Assembly (NCBI GenBank): GCA_964500605.1
Contig: CAZCOS010000016.1
Coordinates: 1-33,919 of the forward strand
Direction of reading: 5' to 3'
DNA: 33,919 nucleotides
From: Sterolibacterium sp964500605
Lineage (GTDB): Bacteria > Pseudomonadota > Gammaproteobacteria > Burkholderiales > Rhodocyclaceae
Shown: piece after piece, positions 23,245 to 31,714 of the stretch
Layout of the letters: each line of letters starts with the position of its first letter
Numbering within the stretch: the stretch's first letter is position 1
The notes under the pieces: generated by a model
What the model was told of the DNA's origin: nothing
What the model saw: only the letters and a program-made list of their open reading frames with translations
Databases searched by the model: none
Made by a program: the position numbers and the translations under genes

Positions 23245-26178
23245 TTAACCGCAACTACCCACGGCACCGCAGGCGGAGCAGAAATCACAGCCATCCTTGC
23301 GGATTACGGTGTAATTACCGCATTCGTTGCACAGCGCGCCTTGCATGACTTTGGCCGCACCTTTTTCGCGCGGGGTTTCGAGGATGCCCATTTCGCGGGT
23401 CGGGTAGCCGTTTTCGTCGAGGATACCGAGCATGGCGTAACGGTGGATGATGAGGCGGGCAACGTAGGCGACCGTGGAGGGCCAGTTCTGCTGACGGCGG
23501 GTTCCTGGGACAAAGGCCATGAAATCACCCAGCGGTTCCGGGTAGTTCAGCAGCTTGCGCAACTTCATGCCAATCCAGGCGGGGTCCATCACGCGCATAT
23601 CCAGTGAGAGCAGTTTGGTCAGACCGTCGAGTGCGCGCGGGTAGTGGCCGGAAAGCCAGACCGAGTAGGGACGGGTGACACCATCGGGCAGGGTGATTTC
23701 CTTGAGGCCCAGGACGAATTCTTCATTGGCCGCCGGGTTGATGATGTCGACCGTCCAGGAGAGGGTGCCATCCGTTCCCGTGCGTGGTTCGTCGCGACAG
23801 AAGAGCGTGTCGATCACCGGTGTCGGATCGCTGCCTTCGAAGGCACCAAGCTGTTCGCAACGATAACGCACGACCTGCGCCATGGCTGAAACCACGCCGG
23901 GCATCAGGCGGGGTTCGCCGTGGGGCGGGAAGGGCATTTCAAAGGATTCGTCACCGATGGTTTTGGCCAGCATGTCCAGCTTGAGCTGGAGCCAGCCCCG
24001 GTCGTTGGCTCGCATGTCCATGGAGAGCGTCTTGGCGACAGCCCCCAGACCACGCGGCTGTTCAGAGCCGTTGACCCAGACCTCGAAGGGAACTTTCTTG
24101 CCATTTTCAATGTGGCCCACGAAGAGAGCGAATTCACCCTGCGGTGTTTCTATCATGTAGGTCCAGGCGGTGTTGCCGTCCGTCAGGCGCGGGCGACCTG
24201 GCCAGCGCAGCGAGGCGAGCACCGGGGCGGGGAGGCTGCCGATGGACAGGCGGCGATTCGCGTCACTCAGCACCACATCCTGTGGGTGGGCGTCAGAGGA
24301 GGCGGGTTTGTTGTCAGATACGGAAAGAACCGAGCCGAGTACTGAATTGGGGCGGTAGGTGGCTAGCCCCTTGAGACCGGCTTTCCAGGCGGCCATGTAG
24401 AGATCTTCGAATTCCGCGTAGGGGTAGTCTTCGGGGACATTGACGGTTTTGGAAATCGAAGTGTCGATATAGGGGGCGACGGCCGCAACCATGTCTTTGT
24501 GAGCCTGCGCCGAGATTTCCAGGGCGGTGACGAAGTACTCAGGCAATGTGGCATTGACATTGCCGCCCAAATGCTTGAAATAACGCCAAGCGTAATCTTC
24601 GACGGCGTATTCCTTGAGTGTGCCATCCGCCATGCGCTTCTTGCGGGTGTAGGTCCAGGAGAAGGGCGGTTCGATGCCGTTGCTGGCATTGTCGGCAAAA
24701 GCCAGGGAAATGGTGCCGGTGGGGGCGATGGAGAGCAGGTGGGAGTTGCGGATGCCGTGCTTGCGGATTTGGTCTTTGATTTCGCTTGGCAGACGCGAGG
24801 CAAAATTGCCGCCGGAAAGATAGAGATCGGCATTGAACAGCGGGAAGGCTCCGCGTTCTTTCGCCAGTTCAACGGAGGCGAGGTAGGCCTGGTCGCGCAT
24901 GAACTCGGAAATCTGCGTGGCCATGGAACGGGCGGCCGGGGTGTCGTAGCGCAGTCGCAGCATGATGAGCGCGTCTCCCAGACCGGTAAAGCCCAGGCCG
25001 ACACGACGCTTTGCACTTGCTTCGGCCTGTTGTTGCGGGAGAGGCCAGTGAGTGGTATCCAGTACGTTGTCCAGCATGCGGACCGAAGTGTCGATGACCT
25101 TGCCGAAGGCTTCGTAGTCGAAAGCCGCTTTTTCGCTAAAGGGGTCAGTGACAAAGAGGGTTAGGTTGATTGAACCCAGGCAACAGCAACCATAGGGGGG
25201 AAGCGGCTGTTCGGCGCAAGGGTTGGTCGCCTCGATGGTTTCGCAGTAGTAAAGATTGTTGTCGCGATTCATGCGATCGAGAAAGAGGATGCCTGGTTCG
25301 GCATGGTCGTAGGTCGAACGCATGATCTGGTCCCACAGTTCGCGTGCCTTGAGCTTGCGATAGACCCAGAGACCAGCCCCGGTTTCGCCGGGAGAGGTGG
25401 GAGAAACTTCACGTTGATAAGCACCGGTTGTGAGTACATCGTGGGCCGGTTTGGCTTTGTGGGTGAGTTCGATTTCGCCATCCACTTCCACCGCACGCAT
25501 GAATTCGTCGGTCACACCAATGGAAATGTTGAAGTTGGTCAGGTCACCTTTGTCCTTGGCGTGAATGAATTCTTCGATGTCGGGGTGATCGCAGCGCAGA
25601 ACGCCCATCTGAGCACCGCGACGCGAACCAGCGGATTCCACGGTTTCGCAGGAGCGGTCAAAGACGCGCATGTAGGAAACCGGGCCGGAAGCGCGGGATT
25701 GCGTTCCTTTGACGTGGGCACCAACCGGACGGATGGAGGAAAAATCGTATCCCACGCCCCCGCCACGACGCATGGTTTCGGCGGCTTGCTGTAAGGCGGT
25801 GTAAATCCCGGGGCGGCCATCGGATGTTTCGGAAATGGAGTCACCAACGGGCTGAACGAAGCAGTTGATCAGCGTGGCGCACAAATCGGTTCCTGCGGCG
25901 GAGTTGATGCGCCCGGCGGGGACAAAACCGTGATTCTGGGCATCGAGAAACTTTTTTTCCCAATGAATTCGCTTGTCTTCGGCTTCTACGGAAGCCAGGG
26001 CGTGGGCCACGCGCTGGCGAACTTCAGTGACGCTGGACTCTTGTCCTTTGGCATACTTTTCAATCAGAACCTCACCCGAAATTTCCTGAGGAGGGGGAGG
26101 GGGAAACTGTGCCGTTTGCGTGGGCAAAGGCGTCGAGGTTTTGGAATTCGTATTCGAGGCGGTGGTCTTTGTCGTCAT
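23245..26178 (-). CDS. nrdJ: Class II (adenosylcobalamin-dependent) ribonucleotide reductase
   Basis: NrdJ converts ribonucleotides to deoxyribonucleotides using a radical made from adenosylcobalamin, with no oxygen requirement. The 977-aa protein begins with a low-complexity Thr/Pro-rich segment (about residues 1-30). The ten-stranded barrel carries AATLINCFVQP-type and GGGVGYDFSSIRP motifs and the active-site NPCAEQPLPPYGCC. PTGTISLAFADNASNGIEPPF follows, then a C-terminal extension ending in a zinc-ribbon-like CNEC...CDFCSAC segment that probably carries redox cysteines. No ATP-cone is seen at the N-terminus. Its own promoter region (26179-26351) holds two NrdR-like boxes. Length matches the long NrdJ group. 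Confidence 0.95.
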   Translation of the reverse strand: MTTKTTASNTNSKTSTPLPTQTAQFPPPPPQEISGEVLIEKYAKGQESSVTEVRQRVAHALASVEAEDKRIHWEKKFLDAQNHGFVPAGRINSAAGTDLCATLINCFVQPVGDSISETSDGRPGIYTALQQAAETMRRGGGVGYDFSSIRPVGAHVKGTQSRASGPVSYMRVFDRSCETVESAGSRRGAQMGVLRCDHPDIEEFIHAKDKGDLTNFNISIGVTDEFMRAVEVDGEIELTHKAKPAHDVLTTGAYQREVSPTSPGETGAGLWVYRKLKARELWDQIMRSTYDHAEPGILFLDRMNRDNNLYYCETIEATNPCAEQPLPPYGCCCLGSINLTLFVTDPFSEKAAFDYEAFGKVIDTSVRMLDNVLDTTHWPLPQQQAEASAKRRVGLGFTGLGDALIMLRLRYDTPAARSMATQISEFMRDQAYLASVELAKERGAFPLFNADLYLSGGNFASRLPSEIKDQIRKHGIRNSHLLSIAPTGTISLAFADNASNGIEPPFSWTYTRKKRMADGTLKEYAVEDYAWRYFKHLGGNVNATLPEYFVTALEISAQAHKDMVAAVAPYIDTSISKTVNVPEDYPYAEFEDLYMAAWKAGLKGLATYRPNSVLGSVLSVSDNKPASSDAHPQDVVLSDANRRLSIGSLPAPVLASLRWPGRPRLTDGNTAWTYMIETPQGEFALFVGHIENGKKVPFEVWVNGSEQPRGLGAVAKTLSMDMRANDRGWLQLKLDMLAKTIGDESFEMPFPPHGEPRLMPGVVSAMAQVVRYRCEQLGAFEGSDPTPVIDTLFCRDEPRTGTDGTLSWTVDIINPAANEEFVLGLKEITLPDGVTRPYSVWLSGHYPRALDGLTKLLSLDMRVMDPAWIGMKLRKLLNYPEPLGDFMAFVPGTRRQQNWPSTVAYVARLIIHRYAMLGILDENGYPTREMGILETPREKGAAKVMQGALCNECGNYTVIRKDGCDFCSACGAVGSCG

Positions 26179-26255
26179 GTTCTTCCCGCTGCGGTTGAAA
26201 TGGGATGCGGAGAATACTCGCAGTTTTTTGCAAAGGGAAGTGGACTTTTTGTGTA

Positions 26256-26261
26256 TCTATA
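26256..26261 (-). promoter_or_regulatory. Possible -10 element for nrdJ
   Basis: On the minus strand TATAGA(T) lies about 80 nt upstream of the nrdJ start and just downstream of the two NrdR-like boxes. No clear -35 hexamer is seen at 17 bp, so this is tentative. Confidence 0.3.
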
Positions 26262-26280
26262 AAAATCAACTGGTTATGGC

Positions 26281-26324
26281 TGTGTCTAGTGGGTTAGGTG
26301 CTAACACAACACTATATCTAGTAG
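26281..26324. promoter_or_regulatory. Probable NrdR operator pair upstream of nrdJ
   Basis: ACACTATATCTAGTAG (26309-26324) closely matches the NrdR-box consensus ACACWATATATWGTGT. A second, weaker copy, TGTGTCTAGTGG (26281-26292), aligns with TATATCTAGTAG (26313-26324) at 9 of 12 positions and lies exactly 32 bp away, the usual spacing for paired NrdR boxes. They sit just upstream of the possible nrdJ -10, as expected for repression. Confidence 0.6.
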
Positions 26325-26351
26325 CAAAAATATGGGAAAAAATACGCAAAT

Positions 26352-26666
26352 TCAGATGCTTGCGGTATGACGTTCGTGGCGATGAATGCCAAAACGGACC
26401 GCAGATGAGAAGTAGGAAAGGTCAAATTCAAGCTGTTGTGATTCTTGGTACAGGCCAGCACTATCCCCTTCGAAAGCATGGATGCGGTCCGCGATGCTTT
26501 CGAGTTCGTCTTCGTGTCCGTACCAACTGGTCATGGACAGGTAGCGAGCTGCCAGCGCAACGGCTTTGATGTCCATATCGTGTAGCAGTAACCAGTCGCC
26601 CGCATCGAAATGATGGCTTTGTGCGACACAAAACCTTGCCAGAACATTCGTGACGTGGCGATCCAT
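26352..26666 (-). CDS. Hypothetical 104-aa protein
   Basis: The product has 104 aa, is predicted cytoplasmic, and has no signal peptide or membrane helix. It is acidic and rich in His and aromatic residues (FDAGDWLLLHDMDIKAVALAARYL, MTSWYGHEDELESIADRIHAFEGD). CGGAGGAA just upstream of the ATG strongly supports translation. It lies between the CBS-domain gene and the nrdJ control region on the same strand. I do not recognise a family, and the gene is not clearly co-transcribed with nrdJ. Confidence 0.6.
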   Translation of the reverse strand: MDRHVTNVLARFCVAQSHHFDAGDWLLLHDMDIKAVALAARYLSMTSWYGHEDELESIADRIHAFEGDSAGLYQESQQLEFDLSYFSSAVRFGIHRHERHTASI

Positions 26667-26734
26667 GACGAATTCCTCCGATTTTGTTTTTTACAGCCCC
26701 CTTGCAGCCCGGACGTTCTACACCATTGTGTCGT

Positions 26735-27205
26735 TCATAACATCAAGTGGGGCGAAAATCCGAGAGAGCCGTGGTTGCCGCTAATGTAGTGCACCAGTTG
26801 ATCATTCGAGAATTCCAGCTCGGAAATGACATCCTTGACCAGGTCGCCGATGGAAATCATTCCAATCAGACGCCCCTCATCCAGCACCGGGAGGTGGCGG
26901 ATACGGTTGCTGGTCATGAGGGCCATGCATTCCTCATTGGTTTGGCCGGGGGTGACGAAAACAACCGGGGAGGACATGATTTCGCTGACCGGGGTGGAGC
27001 GTGAAGATAAGTCTTTGAGGACGATCTTCCGGGCGTAATCCCGTTCGGAAAGGATGCCCACGATGGCTTCGTTCTTCATGACCAGCACGGCACCGACATT
27101 GCGATCCGACATCAATTTCAGGGCTTCATAAACCGTTGAATCCGGTGCGACGGCATGAACCGAAGCTTGGGGCTTGCTCATCAGAATGTGAGAAATGGGT
27201 CTCAT
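26735..27205 (-). CDS. Two-CBS-domain protein
   Basis: The 156-aa protein consists almost entirely of a tandem CBS pair. CBS1 spans about residues 8-65 (VYEALKLMSDRNVGAVLVMKN, IVGILSERDYARKI) and CBS2 about 73-130 (EIMSSPVVFVTPGQTNEECM, RIRHLPVLDEGRLIGMISIGDLV). Stand-alone CBS pairs usually bind adenine nucleotides and act as energy or redox sensors; the partner here is unknown. The start at 27205 (MRPISHILMSK) is preferred over a longer frame because AAAGGAAAA lies just upstream. Confidence 0.88.
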   Translation of the reverse strand: MRPISHILMSKPQASVHAVAPDSTVYEALKLMSDRNVGAVLVMKNEAIVGILSERDYARKIVLKDLSSRSTPVSEIMSSPVVFVTPGQTNEECMALMTSNRIRHLPVLDEGRLIGMISIGDLVKDVISELEFSNDQLVHYISGNHGSLGFSPHLML

Positions 27206-27341
27206 GGCTTTTCCTTTCGCAAAACGGTGGGTTGTCCTGAAATGAAAACTGGGTGCAGCGTGGTTGCAACAAAACTTCAACCGTAAGTTGAAGCCTAGAC
27301 GACGCTTGCAAAAAGTAAATCCTGATTCATCGTGGGAATGC

Positions 27342-27380
27342 AAAAAAGGCCGTGTTGCAGTGTTGCTGCAACGCGGCCTT
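27342..27380 (-). terminator. Strong intrinsic terminator after leuB
   Basis: Arms AAGGCCGTGTTGCAG (27346-27360) and CTGCAACGCGGCCTT (27366-27380) pair over 15 positions with a single G-T wobble and a 5-nt loop. On the minus strand a T-run (TTTTTT) follows. It closes the leuCDB operon and insulates the CBS gene. Confidence 0.92.
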
Positions 27381-27411
27381 CCATTACGGAGAACCTCCGA
27401 AGAGGCGGCAG

Positions 27412-28476
27412 TTACTGCAATGCAGCAACGACTTGATCGCCCATTTCCGAGCAGGAAACCTTCTTCATACCGGGCTCAAAAATATCTCCAGTGCGGTAGC
27501 CTGCCGCCAGCACCTTCTTGACGGCGGCTTCGATGCGGCTGGCAGAGGTTTCGTCGTTGAAGGTGTAGCGCAGCATCATCGCGGCGGAAAGAATCGTCGC
27601 CAGCGGGTTGGCAAGGTTCTTGCCCGCAATGTCCGGTGCCGAGCCGTGACAGGGCTCGTACATGCCCTTGTTGTTCTCGTCGAGCGAGGCAGAAGGCAGC
27701 ATGCCGATGGAGCCTGTCAGCATCGAGGCCTCGTCGGAGAGAATGTCACCAAAAATGTTGCCGGTCACCATGACATCAAACTGCTTGGGATTACGCACGA
27801 GCTGCATGGCGGCGTTATCGACCAGCATGTGGGAGAGCTCGACATCCGGGTATTCCGGCGCGAGTTCGTTCATCACGTCGCGCCAGAGCTGGGTGGTTTC
27901 CAGCACGTTCATCTTGTCGACCGAGCAGACTTTCTTGTTACGACGCTGGGCGGATTTGAAGGCGACACGGCCAATACGACGAATTTCATCTTCGTTATAA
28001 ATCATGGTGTTACGGCCAACACGCTTGCCGTCTTCGGTGGTGATGCCGCGCGGTTCGCCGAAGTAGATGTCGCCAGTCAGCTCGCGCACGATCATGATGT
28101 CCAGCCCCGAGACGATTTCTGGCTTGAGCGAGGAGGCGTTGGCCAGCTCGGCGTAGAGGATGGCGGGGCGCAGGTTGGCGAACAGGTTGAGATCCTTACG
28201 GATACCCAGCAGGCCGCGTTCCGGACGCTGCGGACGGGGCAGGTTATCCCACTGCGGGCCGCCGACGGCTCCGAGCAGCACGGCGTCTGAGGCGCGAGCC
28301 AGCTTCTGGGTGGCTTCCGGGTAGGGAGAGCCGGTGGCATCGACCGCACCGCCGCCAAGGAGAGCCTCCTCGGTTTCGATTTTCATGCCTTCTTTCTTGA
28401 AGACGTCGAGCACACGCAGGGCTTGCTTGATGATTTCCGGGCCGATACCATCACCGGGTAAAACTGCAATTTTCAT
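27412..28476 (-). CDS. leuB: 3-isopropylmalate dehydrogenase
   Basis: LeuB carries out the NAD-dependent oxidative decarboxylation of 3-isopropylmalate, the third step specific to leucine synthesis. The 354-aa protein starts MKIAVLPGDGIGPEI and includes LLGAVGGPQWD, DIMIVRELTGDIYFGEPRG, the catalytic KVCSVDKMNVLETTQLW region, VTGNIFGDILSDEASMLTGSIGMLPSAS and YEPCHGSAPDIAGKNLANP. All are standard, as is the length. AAAGGAA upstream sets the start. It lies 35 bp after leuD. Confidence 0.97.
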   Translation of the reverse strand: MKIAVLPGDGIGPEIIKQALRVLDVFKKEGMKIETEEALLGGGAVDATGSPYPEATQKLARASDAVLLGAVGGPQWDNLPRPQRPERGLLGIRKDLNLFANLRPAILYAELANASSLKPEIVSGLDIMIVRELTGDIYFGEPRGITTEDGKRVGRNTMIYNEDEIRRIGRVAFKSAQRRNKKVCSVDKMNVLETTQLWRDVMNELAPEYPDVELSHMLVDNAAMQLVRNPKQFDVMVTGNIFGDILSDEASMLTGSIGMLPSASLDENNKGMYEPCHGSAPDIAGKNLANPLATILSAAMMLRYTFNDETSASRIEAAVKKVLAAGYRTGDIFEPGMKKVSCSEMGDQVVAALQ

Positions 28477-28511
28477 TTGAATTCCTTTTGTTATTCGTTT
28501 TTGTTAATGTT

Positions 28512-29150
28512 TTAGTTGAAAAGCCATGGCTGCGCTGCCTGATGTTTTTTCTCGAAGGCGCGAATCTCGTCGGCGTGTTGCAGCGTGAGGCCGATTTCAT
28601 CCAGACCGTTGAGCAGGCAGTGCTTGCGGTGCGGCGTGATGTCAAACTGGAAAGACCACCCCTTGGGGCTGGTGACCGTCTGGGTTTCGAGATTGACATC
28701 GAGGCGATAGCCTTCGGTGGCTTCACATTCTTTGAACAGCTTTTCGACGGTTTCGGCGGAAGCGACGATGGGGAGGATGCCGTTTTTGTAGCAGTTGCTG
28801 AAGAAAATGTCGGCAAACGAGGGGGCGATGATGACCTGGAAGCCGTAATCTTCGATGGCCCAAGGCGCGTGTTCGCGGCTGGAACCACAACCGAAATTGT
28901 CACGGGCCAGTAGTACCTGCGCGTTCTGGTAGCGCGGCAGATTCAGGGCAAAGTCCTTGTTCAGAGGACGTTTGCTGCAGTCCATGCCGACATCGCCATA
29001 ATCCTGATAACGCCATTCGTCGAACAGATAGGGGCCAAAGCCGGAGCGGCTGATGGATTTGAGGAATTGCTTGGGGATGATGGCGTCGGTATCGACGTTG
29101 GCGCGGTCGAGCGGGCAGACCAGGCCGTTGATTTGCTTGAAGGCTTTCAT
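28512..29150 (-). CDS. leuD: 3-isopropylmalate dehydratase, small subunit
   Basis: LeuD joins LeuC to isomerise 2-isopropylmalate to 3-isopropylmalate. The 212-aa protein starts MKAFKQINGLVCPLDRANVDTDAIIPKQFLK and carries the swivel-domain signature LARDNFGCGSSREHAPWAI. AAGGAG before 29150 fixes the start; the longer open frame upstream overlaps leuC. It begins 11 bp after the leuC stop. Confidence 0.97.
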   Translation of the reverse strand: MKAFKQINGLVCPLDRANVDTDAIIPKQFLKSISRSGFGPYLFDEWRYQDYGDVGMDCSKRPLNKDFALNLPRYQNAQVLLARDNFGCGSSREHAPWAIEDYGFQVIIAPSFADIFFSNCYKNGILPIVASAETVEKLFKECEATEGYRLDVNLETQTVTSPKGWSFQFDITPHRKHCLLNGLDEIGLTLQHADEIRAFEKKHQAAQPWLFN

Positions 29151-29161
29151 GAAATTTCTCC

Positions 29162-30571
29162 TTAAATCTGGCTGCGGACGTCGACGAAATGCCCAGCGAT
29201 GGCGGCAGCAGCGGCCATTTCCGGGCTGACGAGGTGGGTGCGCCCGCCGGGGCCCTGGCGGCCCTCGAAATTGCGGTTGGAGGTCGAAGCGCAACGCTCA
29301 CCGGCTTTCAGACGGTCGTTGTTCATGGCCAGACACATCGAGCAGCCCGGTTCGCGCCATTCAAAACCCGCTTCGATGAAAATCTTGTCGAGCCCTTCGG
29401 CTTCGGCCTGACGCTTGACCTGGCCTGAGCCGGGGACGATCAGCACCTGATTCACATTGGCGGCTTTTTTCTTGCCCTTGGCCACCTTGGCGGCGGCACG
29501 CAAGTCTTCGATGCGGGAATTGGTGCAAGAGCCGATGAACACTTTGTCGATCTTGATTTCTTCGATCGGCATGTCGGCGGTCAGCCCCATGTATTGCAGC
29601 GCGCGTTCAACGCTGCTGCGTTTGACGGGGTCGCTGATGTTGGCCGGATTCGGTACGCGGCCAGTGACGGGCAACACCTGTTCGGGCGAGGTGCCCCAGG
29701 TGACTTGCGGCAAAATGTCCGCGCCGTTGAGTTCGATCACGGTGTCGAATTGCGCGTCAGTGTCGGAATGCAAGGTGTTCCAGTAGGCAACAGCCTTGTC
29801 CCAGTCGGCTCCCTTTGGGGCGTACTGGCGGCCTTTCAGGTAGGCGATGGTTTTATCGTCGCAGGCGATCAGGCCGGCACGCGCACCACCTTCGATGGCC
29901 AGATTGCAAACCGTCATGCGGCCTTCCATCGAGAGATTGCGGATCACTTCACCGCCAAACTCGATGGCATACCCTGTACCGCCTGCCGTGCCGATCTTGC
30001 CGATGACGGCCAGAGCAACATCTTTGGCTGTCACGCCCGCGCCCAGTTTTCCGTCGATTTTCACCAGCATGCGCTTCGATTTCTTGGCGATCAGGGTTTG
30101 CGTGGCCAGCACATGTTCGACTTCGGAGGTGCCGATGCCATGGGCCAGGGCGGCAAAGGCTCCATGGGTGGAAGTGTGGCTATCGCCGCAGACGACGGTC
30201 ATGCCAGGCAAGGTGGTGCCATTTTCCGGGCCGATGACGTGGATGATGCCCTGATTGGCGTGCTTGAAGGGGAAATACACCAACGCGCCAAATTCCTTCA
30301 TGTTGGCATCCAGTGTTTCTACCTGCAGGCGGGCGACGGGCTCTTCGATGCCGCGTTCCCAGTGATCGGTCGGGGTGTTGTGGTCCGGATTGGCGACGAT
30401 GGAGGTGTTGCGCCACGGCTTGCGGCCGGCCAGGCGCAGACCCTCGAAGGCCTGCGGGCTGGTGACTTCATGCACCAGATGGCGGTCGATGTAGATCAGG
30501 CAGGTACCGTCTGCCTCTTCGCGGGCGACATGCGACTCCCAGAGCTTGTCGTAAAGTGTCTTGCCAGCCAT
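29162..30571 (-). CDS. leuC: 3-isopropylmalate dehydratase, large subunit
   Basis: LeuC is the iron-sulfur aconitase-family subunit. The 469-aa protein starts MAGKTLYDKLWESHVA and contains DHNTPT, GDSHTSTHGAFAALAHGIGTSEVEHV, the first cluster cysteine in FIGSCTNSRIEDLR and the paired cysteines in REPGCSMCLAMN. AAGGAG before 30571 fixes the start inside a longer frame. It is the first gene of leuCDB; leuA is not in the window. The upstream gene is a divergent XRE-type regulator. Confidence 0.97.
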   Translation of the reverse strand: MAGKTLYDKLWESHVAREEADGTCLIYIDRHLVHEVTSPQAFEGLRLAGRKPWRNTSIVANPDHNTPTDHWERGIEEPVARLQVETLDANMKEFGALVYFPFKHANQGIIHVIGPENGTTLPGMTVVCGDSHTSTHGAFAALAHGIGTSEVEHVLATQTLIAKKSKRMLVKIDGKLGAGVTAKDVALAVIGKIGTAGGTGYAIEFGGEVIRNLSMEGRMTVCNLAIEGGARAGLIACDDKTIAYLKGRQYAPKGADWDKAVAYWNTLHSDTDAQFDTVIELNGADILPQVTWGTSPEQVLPVTGRVPNPANISDPVKRSSVERALQYMGLTADMPIEEIKIDKVFIGSCTNSRIEDLRAAAKVAKGKKKAANVNQVLIVPGSGQVKRQAEAEGLDKIFIEAGFEWREPGCSMCLAMNNDRLKAGERCASTSNRNFEGRQGPGGRTHLVSPEMAAAAAIAGHFVDVRSQI

Positions 30572-30679
30572 AGTGACTCCTTTTTGTGGAACGAAAACAG
30601 GGCAGGTTACCGGAAACGGTGGATTCAGGAACCCATGAACCGCGTATGGTAGAAGTGATTGGATGCTGGAACAAGGCGA

Positions 30680-30692
30680 CCAGTTATACTGG
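30680..30692. promoter_or_regulatory. Palindrome in the leuC-regulator divergent region
   Basis: CCAGTTATACTGG is a perfect 5-bp-armed palindrome, and TATATC follows within an imperfect larger dyad (AGTTATAC...GTATATCAACT). It is the only obvious operator-like dyad in the 160-bp divergent interval, about 40 bp from the regulator start. Binding by the adjacent regulator is inference. Confidence 0.35.
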
Positions 30693-30731
30693 TATATCAA
30701 CTAACAGGCAGAGTACTGCCTTCGGGGGGGT

Positions 30732-31529
30732 ATGGATTCTCGGCGTCAGGAATTGGCGGAGTTTCTACTGGCAGTGCGCCAGCGCTGCGTACCGGAATCT
30801 TTTGGTTTTCCAGCCGGGCAGCGGCGGCGCACACGCGGCTTGCGTCGTGAAGAAGTGGCGCAGCTGGCTGGTATCAGCCCGACCTGGTACACCTGGATTG
30901 AGCAGGGACGTGAGGTGATGGTCTCGGCAGAGGTGCTCGATCGTCTTGCGGCAGCCTTGCGGATGACGGCGACCGAGCGGCTGTACCTGTTTGAAATGGC
31001 CGGGCGGCGCGACCCCCAGGCGGGTGCGACCGAAGAAGATACAGTACCGCAGGCTTTGGTTGAGACACTGGCGGACATGCGGATGCCAGCCTACATCATG
31101 GGACGTTACTGGGACATGCTGGCCTGGAACCCTCCCGCCGCCGAGCTGTTTGGCGGCTGGCTCGATCAGGGGATGGCGGGTAGCGAGCCCCTCCCCAATC
31201 TGCTGCGCTTCGTCTTTCTTCGGGCGCAAGCGCGTGAGTTTGTGGTTGATTGGGAGGCGCGCGCCCGTCGGCTGTGCGCCGAGTTCCGTGCGGATTGCCG
31301 CACCCGTCTTGAAGAGCCGGGGCTGCGGCGTCTGGTCGAGGAACTGCAGCAGGGCAGCCCGGAATTTGCCCGTTACTGGAAGCAGCATGATGTGATGGAG
31401 CGGCAGGGGGGGGAACGTCGTTTTCGTCATCTGCGGCTGGGACTGGTGCGCTATCAGCAGCTCACCTTGCGCCCGGTCGAGCTGGAACATTTGAAGCTGG
31501 TGCTGCTCAAACCCGTGCTGGCCGGATGA
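30732..31529 (+). CDS. XRE-family regulator with MmyB-like ligand-binding domain
   Basis: The 265-aa protein has an N-terminal helix-turn-helix (about residues 30-75: RTRGLRREEVAQLAGISPTWYTWIEQGRE). A C-terminal domain of the MmyB-like type follows (PAYIMGRYWDMLAWNPPAAELFG, then NLLRFVFL and a conserved basic ending). Proteins of this layout bind DNA as dimers and are thought to sense a hydrophobic ligand. A GGGGGG stretch precedes the ATG. It is divergent from leuC, although nothing here ties it to leucine control; self-regulation is more likely. Confidence 0.88.
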   Translation: MDSRRQELAEFLLAVRQRCVPESFGFPAGQRRRTRGLRREEVAQLAGISPTWYTWIEQGREVMVSAEVLDRLAAALRMTATERLYLFEMAGRRDPQAGATEEDTVPQALVETLADMRMPAYIMGRYWDMLAWNPPAAELFGGWLDQGMAGSEPLPNLLRFVFLRAQAREFVVDWEARARRLCAEFRADCRTRLEEPGLRRLVEELQQGSPEFARYWKQHDVMERQGGERRFRHLRLGLVRYQQLTLRPVELEHLKLVLLKPVLAG

Positions 31530-31636
31530 GTATCGAAGCCGGTGCTGGCGACAGGGCAATCGCCTGCTGAGTGAAATCATGTCCACGAAGCTCACGTTGA
31601 TGCGTTAAGTGGCTGGTCACTCGTAAGGTCTTTGCG

Positions 31637-31681
31637 CATTGAAGCATTGAAGCAATGAATCATTGAACCAGAACCATTGAA
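31637..31681 (+). repeat. CATTGAA short repeats
   Basis: Four copies of CATTGAA lie at 31637, 31645, 31661 and 31675, with a related CAATGAAT in between, just upstream of the glycine-zipper protein gene. Spacing is irregular (8, 16 and 14 bp). The rest of 31530-31714 shows nothing else I can support. Confidence 0.5.
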
Positions 31682-31714
31682 TTCCAATATCTAACTTTTC
31701 CAGGGACGAGGAAA

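Noticed and set aside
26179..26351. Cobalamin riboswitch upstream of the B12-dependent reductase
   Set aside because: No B12-box-like GCCACTG or extended conserved riboswitch core is visible in the 173-bp leader, which is also short and AT-rich.
27275..27294. Hairpin CTTCAAC/GTTGAAG upstream of the CBS-domain gene
   Set aside because: It has a 7-bp stem with no T-run and no clear position relative to a promoter, so it is too weak to name as an attenuator.
27352..28290. 312-codon plus-strand open frame opposite leuB
   Set aside because: It is the antisense shadow of leuB and starts within the leuB terminator.
29594..30652. 352-codon plus-strand open frame opposite leuC
   Set aside because: leuC is certain on the other strand; this frame is a by-product of its codon bias.
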